From the NCBI RefSeq assembly GCF_900108225.1, contig NZ_FNUZ01000001.1, positions 186,001 through 250,000 on the forward strand: a stretch of 64,000 nucleotides of DNA, read 5' to 3'. The notes below the pieces were generated by a model, which made no database searches, was not told the origin of the DNA, and was given only the letters and a program-made list of their open reading frames with translations. Shown in pieces: positions 33,714 to 42,637 of this stretch (within the stretch, counting starts at the first letter, position 1; every line of letters starts with the position of its first letter). Made by a program: the position numbers and the translations under genes. This DNA is from Thalassococcus halodurans. Its GTDB lineage: Bacteria; Pseudomonadota; Alphaproteobacteria; Rhodobacterales; Rhodobacteraceae.

Positions 33714-34648
33714 CCCGCTGGGGAATTGTCACCACGACCAATGCCCAGCAGCAAAAGGTGCTGGAATTCGCCGCGTGGCATCTGGAACTTGGGGCAGACA
33801 GGCTGTTCATCTACCTCGACGATCCCGATCCGGAAACTCAGGGCGTTCTGAATGCCCATCCGAAAATCCGCGCGATCCACACTGATGATGCGTGGTGGGA
33901 AAAACGCAACCGTCGCCCTGTCAAACATCAGGTCCGCCAATGCGCCAATGCGCGTCACGCCAACAACCAAAAGCCCGACGTGGACTGGTTGGCGCATATC
34001 GACGTGGATGAATTCCTGATCCCAGAACAGCCAGTGGCCAAGCTTCTGGCCAACCTGCCACAAGACACCTTCTGTGCCCGTGTCCGACCGATCGAAGCAT
34101 TGGCTCCGACCGAGGGCGATCCTGAAAACCCGCGTTATTTCAAAGCCTTTCATCTGGACCCGAAGCTGCGCCAAGCCGCGACTGATCGCTGTTTTCCGAA
34201 ATGGTCAGAACATCTGTCAGGCGGCTTTCTAAGTCATGTCGCGGGCAAGTTGTTCTTTCGCACGGGCCACAAAGGTCTGGATATCAAAATCCACAATGTG
34301 ATCCGCGACGGCGTCCAGAACCGCGGCATGGTGGAACTGAGCCAGATCGCGCTTGCCCATTTCCATGCCGACAGTTGGGATCACTTTATTCACGCCTACC
34401 GCTTTCGTCTGGAACGCGGGTCGTATCGCGCCGATCTGAAACCGCAGGTCAAACGGGATCGCTCGTTGTCCCTTCATGATCTGTTTCAAACCATCGAAGC
34501 AGAAGGCGGTGAAGCGGCCTTACGGCAGTTTTATGAAGACGTCGCGACCGCAACGCCCTCTCTGCGGACAGCCTTGGAGAAAGAAGGGCTGTTGCGGCAA
34601 ATAGATTTCCAGCCCAAGGCGTTGCTTTCTAAACACTTCAACCTTTGA
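33710..34648 (+). CDS. GT2 glycosyltransferase, paralogue of preceding gene
   Basis: Glycosyltransferase of 312 residues, the single-domain form of the same family. It aligns end to end with residues 283-590 of its neighbour: WGIVTTTNAQQQKVLEFAAWHLELGAD, WLAHIDVDEFL (identical core), GGFLSHVAGKLF and IALAHFHADSWDHF. DVDEF holds the metal-binding Asp pair. It overlaps the preceding stop by ATGA, so the pair is co-translated. It arose by tandem duplication, with the long N-terminal domain either gained by the first copy or lost by this one. No membrane segment is seen. Confidence 0.87.
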   Translation: MTRWGIVTTTNAQQQKVLEFAAWHLELGADRLFIYLDDPDPETQGVLNAHPKIRAIHTDDAWWEKRNRRPVKHQVRQCANARHANNQKPDVDWLAHIDVDEFLIPEQPVAKLLANLPQDTFCARVRPIEALAPTEGDPENPRYFKAFHLDPKLRQAATDRCFPKWSEHLSGGFLSHVAGKLFFRTGHKGLDIKIHNVIRDGVQNRGMVELSQIALAHFHADSWDHFIHAYRFRLERGSYRADLKPQVKRDRSLSLHDLFQTIEAEGGEAALRQFYEDVATATPSLRTALEKEGLLRQIDFQPKALLSKHFNL

Positions 34649-34684
34649 CCAAAGGGCAATCCGCCTTAAATCACGGGGCGTAGA

Positions 34685-34713
34685 TTGACGATTTCACCAG
34701 TTTTCGCTAGACG
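34685..34713 (+). promoter_or_regulatory. rhlE: Putative sigma70 promoter of rhlE
   Basis: TTGACG at 34685-34690, a 17-nt spacer and TAGACG at 34708-34713. This leaves a leader of about 95 nt before the helicase start. The -35 is good and the -10 weak. Confidence 0.4.
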
Positions 34714-34814
34714 GGCCACACTAAAGCGGCCACTGCTACCGCTCGGCGACCATTCGGGTCCCACACACACGTTGATGTACGGGCCGCAGTTGTGTCCGTA
34801 AAACTCGGATACAA

Positions 34815-36260
34815 ATGACGAAATTTTCTGATCTGAACCTCAGCCCCAAAGTGCTGAAAGCCATCGATGAAGCTGGCTATGAAACCCCCACGCCCATTCA
34901 GGCAGGCGCAATTCCCGCCGCGATTGAGGGCAAAGACGTTCTGGGAATCGCCCAGACCGGTACAGGGAAAACCGCCAGCTTTACGCTGCCGATGATCACC
35001 CTTCTGGCCCGTGGCCGCGCCCGCGCACGTATGCCGCGCAGCCTTGTTCTGTGCCCGACGCGCGAACTGGCCGCTCAGGTGGCGGAAAACTTTGACACCT
35101 ATGCAAAGCACGTAAAGCTGACCAAGGCGCTGTTGATCGGCGGTGTCAGCTTTAAGGAACAAGACCAGCTGATCGACAAGGGCGTTGACGTACTGATCGC
35201 GACGCCTGGCCGCCTTCTGGATCATTTCGAACGCGGCAAGCTGCTGCTGACAGGCGTTCAGATCATGGTGGTGGACGAAGCCGACCGGATGCTGGACATG
35301 GGCTTTATCCCCGATATCGAACGCATCTTCTCGCTCACGCCGTTCACGCGCCAGACTCTGTTCTTCTCGGCCACCATGGCGCCGGAAATCGAGCGGATCA
35401 CAAACACATTCCTCTCCGCGCCCGAGCGCGTCGAAGTGGCCCGTCAGGCCACCGCATCCGAGCGGATCGAACAGGGTGTGGTGATGTTCAAACCGTCGCG
35501 CCGTGATCGCGCCGATAAGGAAAAGCGCACCATTCTGCGCAGCCTGATCGACGCCGAAGGTGACAAGCTGGTCAACGCGGTTGTCTTCTGCAACCGCAAG
35601 ATGGACGTGGATATCGTTGCGAAATCGCTGAACAAACACGGCGTCGATGCGGCCCCGATCCATGGCGATCTGGACCAGTCGCAGCGGACGGCCACATTGG
35701 ACAAGTTCCGTGGTGGCGAGCTGAAGATCCTTGTGGCGTCTGACGTCGCCGCCCGTGGTCTGGACGTGCCGTCGGTCAGCCACGTGTTCAACTACGACGT
35801 TCCGAGCCACGCAGAAGACTATGTTCACCGCATCGGTCGTACAGGCCGTGCCGGTCGTGATGGTAAGGCTGTGATGATCTGCGGTCCGCGTGACGACAAG
35901 AACTTTGCCGATATCGAGACGCTGATCCAGAAAGAGATCCCGCGCATTGAAAACCCGCTGGGTGACGTTGCCGAAGCGTCTGCGACACCGGAAGAGGCGA
36001 AAGAAGGCAAACCTAAGCGCCGCAGTCGCGGTGGCCGTGGAAGCCGCAACAAAGATCAACAATCCGAGGCGACCGAAGCCGCGCCAACGCAGCAGGAAGA
36101 GCCGCAGGCAAAAGAGCGGAATGATCGCAACGATCGGAATGACCGCAAGAAAAGCGACAACAACCGTCGTGGCCGTGGCAATGACGACAAGGTCGTTGGC
36201 ATGGGCGATCACATGCCGTCCTTCATCGCCATGAGCTTTGAAGAACGCCGCGCAAGCTGA
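34815..36260 (+). CDS. rhlE: DEAD-box RNA helicase, RhlE type
   Basis: ATP-dependent RNA helicase of 481 residues. It has the Q motif (GYETPTPIQ), motif I AQTGTGKT, PTRELA, VVDEADRMLD (motif II), SAT (motif III) and the C-terminal RecA motifs SDVAARGLDVP and HRIGRTGRAGR. The tail (about 385-481) is charged and low-complexity, with RGGRGSRNKDQ and NDRNDRNDRKKSDNNRRGRGNDD, the kind of RGG-like RNA-binding tail seen in RhlE. It may unwind structured mRNA and work with RNase J, encoded convergently. The start has GGA in CTCGGATACAA. A strong terminator follows. Confidence 0.95.
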   Translation: MTKFSDLNLSPKVLKAIDEAGYETPTPIQAGAIPAAIEGKDVLGIAQTGTGKTASFTLPMITLLARGRARARMPRSLVLCPTRELAAQVAENFDTYAKHVKLTKALLIGGVSFKEQDQLIDKGVDVLIATPGRLLDHFERGKLLLTGVQIMVVDEADRMLDMGFIPDIERIFSLTPFTRQTLFFSATMAPEIERITNTFLSAPERVEVARQATASERIEQGVVMFKPSRRDRADKEKRTILRSLIDAEGDKLVNAVVFCNRKMDVDIVAKSLNKHGVDAAPIHGDLDQSQRTATLDKFRGGELKILVASDVAARGLDVPSVSHVFNYDVPSHAEDYVHRIGRTGRAGRDGKAVMICGPRDDKNFADIETLIQKEIPRIENPLGDVAEASATPEEAKEGKPKRRSRGGRGSRNKDQQSEATEAAPTQQEEPQAKERNDRNDRNDRKKSDNNRRGRGNDDKVVGMGDHMPSFIAMSFEERRAS

Positions 36261-36281
36261 TCTTTTTAAAAATAGAATGCA

Positions 36282-36313
36282 AAAAGGCCTGATCATTCGA
36301 TCAGGCCTTTTTC
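36282..36313. terminator. Bidirectional terminator between rhlE and rnj
   Basis: 14-bp perfect stem (36282-36295 with 36300-36313), 4-nt loop, A5 on the left and T5 on the right. It ends rhlE on plus and the nuo-birA-coaX-rnj strand on minus. Confidence 0.92.
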
Positions 36314-36333
36314 GTTTCACCAGTCGTCGGTCG

Positions 36334-38004
36334 TCAGGCCGAAAGGCGCGACACCACGACTGTAATTTCGGGCTTTTTGCCGATCTCGTTCTGGCAAGCA
36401 TTCCGCGCCGCGCGACGCAAGGTCTCTTCTATCTTGTCGTCATCGGCCAGAACCTTGCGGCCAGCGCGCATGAGCGCCTGCCCCAGTTCTTCTTCCAGCA
36501 TCTCGACCAGCGAATGACGGCTGCGGCCTGTTTCCGGCAGACCGTTCAGATCACACCACGGATCCCCCAGAGGTTCGTCCGCTTCATCAAGAATGACAGT
36601 GACCATCACATGACCATTCAACGCCATGCGGATACGATCACGCACGATGCCATCAAGTGCGCCGATTTGAACGGAGCCGTCCAGATATGTGCGGCCTGTT
36701 TCGATGTAATCGACGATCTTGGGGGCGTTGCCTGTCAGATCAACCATGGTCCCGTTTACGGCCAAAACGCCCTGCATGCCTTTGCTGTCGGCAATCTTGG
36801 CATGTTCACGCAGGTGACGGTGTTCACCGTGCATGGGCACCACGATCTGCGGCTTGACCAGATCGTGCATCGCCTCAAGATCGGGGCGGTTTGCGTGACC
36901 GGATACGTGATACAGGTTGGAACTGTCATCAACCACATCAACGCCCAGTTCGGATAGCTGGTTCATGATGCGGATCACGCCCTTTTCGTTGCCCGGAATC
37001 GTCTTCGACGAGAACAGGAAAAGGTCGCCTTCCTTCAGTTCGATCCCGAAGTGTTTGCCCCGCGCCAACTGGGCAGAGGCCGCGCGACGTTCGCCCTGGG
37101 ACCCTGTCACGATCAGCATCAGGTTTTCACGCGGGATGTCATTGGCGTTTTCTACCGGAACAACCGAGGGGAAGTTTTTCAAGACACCCGTTTCGGCAGC
37201 AGCTTCGACCATACGGCGCATGGCGCGCCCCATCAGAACAATGGAACGGCCCGCTTTGACGCCCGCCTCGGCCAGCGTTTTCAGACGAGCGACGTTGGAC
37301 GCAAACGTTGTTGCGACGACCATGCCGGACGCGCTGCGCAAAAGCTTTTCGACCTCGGGGCCGACAAGCGCCTCGGAGCGACCTTCGTGATGGGAAAAGA
37401 CGTTGGTTGAATCGCAGACCAACGCCTTAACGCCCGACCGACCCAACTCGGCCCACGCGTCGCGGTCAAAGGGTTCGCCCACAACCGGCGTTTCGTCGAT
37501 TTTGAAGTCACCAGTGTGAACAACACGGCCCGAAGGTGTGTCGATGACCAGCCCCGAACTTTCGGGAATCGAATGCGAAATCGGCATAAAGCCAACGGTA
37601 AACGGGCCTGCTGTGATGGTTTCCGGCCACGCCGACGCCGTACGCACGGTTTCCGGCGAATGGCCGTGCTCGGCCATTTTGTGGCGGGCGATGTTGGCAG
37701 TGAAGGCACGCGCGTAGATCGGCGCGCCAAGCTGTTCCCAGTAATGGCCCACGGCGCCAACGTGATCTTCGTGCGCGTGGGTGATAAAGATCGCCTCGAT
37801 CCGGTCGCGGCGTTCTTTCAGCCACGTGATGTCGGCAAAGATCAGGTCCACGCCCGGTGACGTGTCCATATCCGGGAAGGTCACGCCAAGATCGACAACG
37901 ATCAGGCGTTCTTCATCCGGTTTGCCATATCCGTAGACATAGCAGTTCATACCAATCTCACCGGCCCCACCGAGGGGCAGGTAGATAATGCGGTTCTCGC
38001 TCAT
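36334..38004 (-). CDS. rnj: Ribonuclease J
   Basis: Metallo-beta-lactamase/beta-CASP ribonuclease with 5'-3' exo- and endonuclease activity in mRNA turnover and rRNA maturation. It has 556 residues. The zinc site H76-x-H78-x-D80-H81 (THAHEDHVG) is present, as are the beta-CASP motif region SGHANRPDLEAMHDLVKPQIVVPMHGE and the TGSQGE block. It is the last gene of the block that follows nuoN, 6 nt downstream of coaX. Placing rnj with birA and coaX after complex I is typical for Rhodobacterales. Confidence 0.95.
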   Translation of the reverse strand: MSENRIIYLPLGGAGEIGMNCYVYGYGKPDEERLIVVDLGVTFPDMDTSPGVDLIFADITWLKERRDRIEAIFITHAHEDHVGAVGHYWEQLGAPIYARAFTANIARHKMAEHGHSPETVRTASAWPETITAGPFTVGFMPISHSIPESSGLVIDTPSGRVVHTGDFKIDETPVVGEPFDRDAWAELGRSGVKALVCDSTNVFSHHEGRSEALVGPEVEKLLRSASGMVVATTFASNVARLKTLAEAGVKAGRSIVLMGRAMRRMVEAAAETGVLKNFPSVVPVENANDIPRENLMLIVTGSQGERRAASAQLARGKHFGIELKEGDLFLFSSKTIPGNEKGVIRIMNQLSELGVDVVDDSSNLYHVSGHANRPDLEAMHDLVKPQIVVPMHGEHRHLREHAKIADSKGMQGVLAVNGTMVDLTGNAPKIVDYIETGRTYLDGSVQIGALDGIVRDRIRMALNGHVMVTVILDEADEPLGDPWCDLNGLPETGRSRHSLVEMLEEELGQALMRAGRKVLADDDKIEETLRRAARNACQNEIGKKPEITVVVSRLSA

Positions 38005-38010
38005 AAGCGG

Positions 38011-38787
38011 TTAGTTTCCTTTGGTAACGTTGTGCTGATGGATGACAGTCAGTCCGTGCATCGTCAGCTCGTCCTTCCAGTCGTCAAATAGCTCTTCGTG
38101 TTGCTGGAACAACGGGGCCAGCCCTCCCGTCGCGATGATTTTCATAGGACGGTCGCGCTCCGTCTTAATTCTTGAACAGATTTCGCGGATGACGCCGACG
38201 TATCCCCAGAACACGCCGGATTGCATACACTCTACTGTGTTGGTGCCGATCACCTTGTTCGGCTTGGTGATATCGACATGCGGCAAGGCAGCGGCGGCTT
38301 CGTGCAGGGCGCGCAGCGACAGGTTCACACCCGGCGCAATCACCCCACCGATATAGGCGCCATCAGCGGCCACAACGTCGAAGGTTGTTGCGGTGCCGAA
38401 ATCGACCACGATCAGGTCACCCCCATAAAGATCGTAACCCGCAACCGTATTTACAAGGCGGTCAGGCCCGACTTGCGTGCCAGCATCGACCCGTACGTCA
38501 ACCGGCAGGTCGCATTCTGGCTTACCCACCACCAACGGGCGGGTGTTAAAATAGCGATCCGACAGGACGCGCAGGTTGAACACAACGCGCGGCACTGTGG
38601 TCGAGATGATCACATCGGTGATTTCAGCGTCGATTTTCTGGGCAGCCATCAGGGTCGACAGCCAGACATAATACTGGTCCGCCGTCCGGTTATGGTCCGT
38701 CGCGGTACGCCACGTCGCGATAAAGCTGGTCCCGTCCCAGATGGAAAAGACCGTATTCGTGTTCCCGCAGTCGATGGCCAGAAGCAT
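38011..38787 (-). CDS. coaX: Type III pantothenate kinase
   Basis: First step of coenzyme A synthesis, phosphorylating pantothenate; the type III form is not feedback-inhibited by CoA. It has 258 residues from the ATG at 38787 (GAGG upstream); the GTG-type longer start to 38826 overlaps birA and is not needed. ASKHA-fold motifs: AIDCGNTNTVFSIWDG at the N-terminus, GPDRLVN in the middle, and VVDFGTATTFDVV. It lies between birA (13-nt gap) and rnj (6-nt gap) and is surely co-transcribed. Confidence 0.95.
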   Translation of the reverse strand: MLLAIDCGNTNTVFSIWDGTSFIATWRTATDHNRTADQYYVWLSTLMAAQKIDAEITDVIISTTVPRVVFNLRVLSDRYFNTRPLVVGKPECDLPVDVRVDAGTQVGPDRLVNTVAGYDLYGGDLIVVDFGTATTFDVVAADGAYIGGVIAPGVNLSLRALHEAAAALPHVDITKPNKVIGTNTVECMQSGVFWGYVGVIREICSRIKTERDRPMKIIATGGLAPLFQQHEELFDDWKDELTMHGLTVIHQHNVTKGN

Positions 38788-38800
38788 GTGCTTCGCCCCC

Positions 38801-39541
38801 TCAGAAAAAGACATCAGCCGCCGCAATGCTTTCGCGGCCCTTGCTGGTCTTTAAGACAAGATTGCCCGATGCGTCCACCGTCTCAAAGGTTCCGACGGTT
38901 TCGGACGTTACGGTCCGTGCTGTTATGACCTCACCCAAGCGCGCGGCGCGCGCAAGCCATGCTTCACGCGTCGGGCCAAAGCCGTAGGTTGCCAGGGAAT
39001 GTTCCCGGACGGCAAAGGCCGCCGCCAGTTCGGTCAGGAAGGTTTCGGTATCAACGTCCGCACCTGTTTCCGACACAAGCGAGACGGGGCGCACGGCGCC
39101 CTCTTCGACTTCGGCCTGATGGGGCGCGTTTTGCAGGTTCACGCCGATACCGATCGCCAAAGCCTGAGACCGGCCAACTGTTTCCAACAGAATGCCTGCC
39201 AGCTTGCCGCCGTTCAGCAACACATCGTTGGGCCACTTCAACGAGAACGCCTCAGGTCGGCCTGTGACAGCGACCAGCGCGTCATAGAGCGCCAAAGAGG
39301 CCACGAAAGACCGCAACGCGAACAGTTGCGGCGGACCGACTGGGCGCAGGACCAGAGTGGCGGCAAGGTTGCCTTTGGGGTTGGCCCATGCCCTGCCCCG
39401 CCGGCCACGTGCTGCGGTCTGCTCATGAGCCATGATCCAGAACGCGCCCTGATCCACATCGGCACGGCGCGCCGCTTCGGCGTTGGTGCTGTCCACGGTG
39501 TCGAGAATGATTACTCCGTATCCTTTGGGCCAATCGCTCAT
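38801..39541 (-). CDS. birA: Biotin-[acetyl-CoA carboxylase] ligase, catalytic only
   Basis: Attaches biotin to the carboxylase carrier protein. It has 246 residues with the biotinoyl-AMP loop RGRRGRAWANPKGNLAATL and the KWPNDVLLNGGKLAGIL active-site segment, then a small C-terminal SH3-like domain. There is no N-terminal helix-turn-helix, so unlike E. coli BirA it cannot repress the bio genes; those would be regulated another way (for example BioR in alphaproteobacteria). Linkage to the end of the nuo operon is a known alphaproteobacterial arrangement. Confidence 0.95.
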   Translation of the reverse strand: MSDWPKGYGVIILDTVDSTNAEAARRADVDQGAFWIMAHEQTAARGRRGRAWANPKGNLAATLVLRPVGPPQLFALRSFVASLALYDALVAVTGRPEAFSLKWPNDVLLNGGKLAGILLETVGRSQALAIGIGVNLQNAPHQAEVEEGAVRPVSLVSETGADVDTETFLTELAAAFAVREHSLATYGFGPTREAWLARAARLGEVITARTVTSETVGTFETVDASGNLVLKTSKGRESIAAADVFF

Positions 39542-39577
39542 GTCTGTTCGTTCCGGAATTCAGGGGTGTTTCAAAGC

Positions 39578-39609
39578 AATACGACGCGCCCCTTGGGACG
39601 CGTCGTATT
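39578..39609 (-). terminator. Stem-loop between nuoN and birA
   Basis: 11-bp perfect stem AATACGACGCG/CGCGTCGTATT, a 10-nt loop that can pair further (CCC/GGG), and only GCTTTG after it on the minus strand. It could be a leaky terminator that lowers transcription from nuo into birA-coaX-rnj. Confidence 0.55.
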
Positions 39610-39632
39610 CGATTTTCAATTCTATGTGCCGA

Positions 39633-41075
39633 TCACTGCAGCAGGGTAGCTGCGGCGGCCTCTGCAATGCCTTCGATGCCGAACAGGTTCACAACACCGG
39701 CGACCATGATCACGGCCGATACCATGAGGAAGGCCCACTGGATCGGCGAACCGCCTGCGTCCAGACCATCGTCACGCTCTTCGCCGAAGTACATGAAGAA
39801 CACGAGGCGCAGGTAGTAGAAGGCACCGATTACGGATGCGACCACACCGGCAACCGCCAGCCATGCCAGACCTGCATCATAGGCCGCGCGCAGAACGTAC
39901 AGTTTGCCGAAGAAGCCAACCAGCGGCGGAACGCCTGCAAGGCTGAACAGCAGAACCAGCATCGCCAGTGCGCGACCAGGCTCTTTCTTGGAATACATGT
40001 TCAGCGACGCGATGTCCGTTACCGGCTGACCGTCACGGGACATGGACAGGATGAACGCGAAGGTACCGATGTTCATGGTGACGTAGATCGCCATGTAGAT
40101 CAGCATCGCCTGAACACCCAGCGCCGTACCAGCGGCCAGACCCATCAGAGCAAAGCCCATGTGCGCGATGGACGAGAATGCCATCAGACGCTTGATGTTT
40201 GTCTGACCAATGGCTGCAACCGCGCCAAGGAACATCGACAGAACCGACAGGAACGCGATGACCTGCTGCCACTGCTCTGTGATCGTGCCGAAGGCATCGA
40301 ACATCAGGCGGGCAAAAAGCGCCATGGCTGCCACTTTGGGGGCTGTCGCAAAGAAGGCTGTAACTGGCGTGGGCGAACCCTCGTAAACGTCCGGCGTCCA
40401 CATGTGGAACGGAACAGCGGACACTTTGAACGCCAGACCGGCCATCAGGAAGACCAGACCGAACAGCAGACCGACAGACACGCCTTCGCCCTCAACCGCA
40501 CCGATGATGCCCGAGAACAGGGTTGTGCCTGTGTAGCCGTAAACCAGCGATGCACCATACAGCAGCAGACCGGACGACAGCGCGCCGAGTACGAAGTACT
40601 TCAGGCCCGCTTCGGTCGACTTCACACTGTCGCGACGCAGCGATGCGACGACGTAAAGCGCCAGCGATTGCAGTTCGAGGCCCATGTACAGCGACATCAG
40701 ATCGCCAGCCGATACCATGACCATCATGCCCACAACGGACAGGGCCACCAGCATCGGGTATTCGAAACGCAGGAACCCGCGTTTCGCCATGAAGTCCTGG
40801 CTCATCACCAGAATGGCCGCTGCCGACACTAGGATCATCACCTTGGCAAAGCGGGCAAAGCCGTCGTCGATGAAGCTGCCGCCAAAGGCCACCTTGGTTG
40901 TGTTGCCACCACCAGCAATCCAGAGCGCCAGAGCCACAAAGATACCTGCGGTCGCCCAGACCATTACCGGAGCGAGCGCGTCCTTGCGGGTGTACACCGC
41001 AACAACAAGCGCCAGCATGGCGAATACCGCCAATACGATCTCGGGCAAGATTATAGAGAGGTCAGTCCCGATCAT
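39633..41075 (-). CDS. nuoN: NADH-quinone oxidoreductase subunit N
   Basis: Antiporter-like membrane subunit of complex I that pumps protons during NADH oxidation. It has 480 residues and about 14 transmembrane helices. The conserved lysine helix and the discontinuous-helix segment [19 protein letters not shown] are present, as is [16 protein letters not shown]. It is the last nuo gene, 11 nt after the nuoM stop, and is followed by the stem-loop at 39578-39609. Confidence 0.96.
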   Translation of the reverse strand: MIGTDLSIILPEIVLAVFAMLALVVAVYTRKDALAPVMVWATAGIFVALALWIAGGGNTTKVAFGGSFIDDGFARFAKVMILVSAAAILVMSQDFMAKRGFLRFEYPMLVALSVVGMMVMVSAGDLMSLYMGLELQSLALYVVASLRRDSVKSTEAGLKYFVLGALSSGLLLYGASLVYGYTGTTLFSGIIGAVEGEGVSVGLLFGLVFLMAGLAFKVSAVPFHMWTPDVYEGSPTPVTAFFATAPKVAAMALFARLMFDAFGTITEQWQQVIAFLSVLSMFLGAVAAIGQTNIKRLMAFSSIAHMGFALMGLAAGTALGVQAMLIYMAIYVTMNIGTFAFILSMSRDGQPVTDIASLNMYSKKEPGRALAMLVLLFSLAGVPPLVGFFGKLYVLRAAYDAGLAWLAVAGVVASVIGAFYYLRLVFFMYFGEERDDGLDAGGSPIQWAFLMVSAVIMVAGVVNLFGIEGIAEAAAATLLQ

Positions 41076-41086
41076 TGTCTTGGTCC

Positions 41087-42637
41087 TCAGTGCGAAGCGT
41101 CTGTGGCCACATGCGTCACAGCGGGTGCTGCGGCAACGGCGGTTTCATAGTCAGTGACAAGCGCGGCAACCGACGGTCCGATCCGGTCAAGGATCGGGGC
41201 CGGATATACGCCCATCCAGATTGTCATCACGACCAGCGGTGCGAAAATCGCCTTTTCGCGTGTGGTCATGTCAGTGATTGTGCGCAGGCTTTCCTTGATC
41301 AGGTCACCCATCACAACGCGGCGATAGAGCCACAGGGCATAGGCCGCCGATAGGATTACACCTGTTGTGGCAACCATCGCGACCCATGTGTTGACCTGGA
41401 AGATACCCATCAACGTCAGGAATTCTCCGATAAAGCCCGATGTGCCCGGAAGGCCAACGTTTGCCATGGTGAACAGCATGAAGATCAGCGCATAGGCCGG
41501 CATCCGGTTCACCAGACCGCCATAGGCGTCAATCTCGCGTGTGTGCATACGGTCGTAGATCACGCCAACACAAAGGAACAGCGCGCCCGAGATGAAGCCG
41601 TGGCTGATCATCTGGAAGATCGCACCGTCGATACCCTGCTGGTTGGCAGCAAAGATACCCATGGTGACATAGCCCATGTGTGCGACCGACGAATACGCGA
41701 TCAGCTTTTTCATGTCTTCCTGAACCATGGCGACCAGCGATGTGTAAACGATCGCGATGGCCGACATCCAGAACACCAGCGGCGCCAGAAGATCAGACGC
41801 AACTGGGAACATCGGCAGCGAGAAGCGCAGGAAGCCGTAGCCACCCATCTTCAGCAGGATCGACGCCAGAACAACGGAACCCGCTGTCGGGGCCTGAACG
41901 TGCGCGTCAGGCAACCAAGTGTGCACCGGCCACATCGGCATTTTCACCGCGAAGGATGCGAAGAATGCCAACCACAGCATCGTTTGCAAACCGCCCACCA
42001 CGTGGACACCCGCAATGCTGAAACCAGCCGCCGAGAAGTTGTGCTGCAGCAACGTCGGGATGTCTGTTGTGCCAGCATCGGCAAACATCGCAACCATCGC
42101 CACCAGCATCAGAACCGAGCCGAGGAAGGTATACAGGAAGAACTTGAACGAAGCGTAGATGCGGTTCGCGCCACCCCAGATGCCGATGATCAGGAACATC
42201 GGGATCAGGCCGGCTTCGAAGAACAGGTAGAACAGCACCAGATCCAGCGCCATGAACACGCCGAGCATCAGCGTTTCAAGCAGCAGGAAGGCGATCATGT
42301 ATTCCTTGACGCGTGTCTTCACATCCCAGCTGGCTGCAATGACCAGCGGCATGATGAAGGTTGTCAGCATCACGAACAGAACCGAGATACCGTCGACACC
42401 CATCTTGTACTGAAGTCCCAGCAACCATTCACCGGTTTCCACCATCTGGAAGTCGGTGTTCGACGGGTCGAACTGGGCAAGGATCAGAAGCGAAACAAGG
42501 AACGTCGCAGCCGTCGCGGCCAGCGCGCACCATTTTGCATTGCGCGCCGCTGCTTCGTCGTCACCACGCAGGAAGACCGCCAGAATGACAGCTGCCAGCG
42601 CAGGCAGGAAGGTAACAATGGACAGAAGGTTGTACAT
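41087..42637 (-). CDS. nuoM: NADH-quinone oxidoreductase subunit M
   Basis: Antiporter-like proton-pumping membrane subunit of complex I, 516 residues from the ATG at 42637, which shares a base with the nuoL stop and has AGGAGGAG upstream. [18 protein letters not shown] and [13 protein letters not shown] are the family signatures. The conserved Glu in helix 5 ([17 protein letters not shown] region) is present. Its C-terminus carries a short Ala/Val-rich tail after the last helix. Confidence 0.96.
   Translation of the reverse strand: MYNLLSIVTFLPALAAVILAVFLRGDDEAAARNAKWCALAATAATFLVSLLILAQFDPSNTDFQMVETGEWLLGLQYKMGVDGISVLFVMLTTFIMPLVIAASWDVKTRVKEYMIAFLLLETLMLGVFMALDLVLFYLFFEAGLIPMFLIIGIWGGANRIYASFKFFLYTFLGSVLMLVAMVAMFADAGTTDIPTLLQHNFSAAGFSIAGVHVVGGLQTMLWLAFFASFAVKMPMWPVHTWLPDAHVQAPTAGSVVLASILLKMGGYGFLRFSLPMFPVASDLLAPLVFWMSAIAIVYTSLVAMVQEDMKKLIAYSSVAHMGYVTMGIFAANQQGIDGAIFQMISHGFISGALFLCVGVIYDRMHTREIDAYGGLVNRMPAYALIFMLFTMANVGLPGTSGFIGEFLTLMGIFQVNTWVAMVATTGVILSAAYALWLYRRVVMGDLIKESLRTITDMTTREKAIFAPLVVMTIWMGVYPAPILDRIGPSVAALVTDYETAVAAAPAVTHVATDASH

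Noticed and set aside
34707-36401. Minus-strand frame (564 codons) opposite rhlE
   Set aside because: It crosses the rhlE terminator and has no recognisable domain, while rhlE has all helicase motifs on plus.
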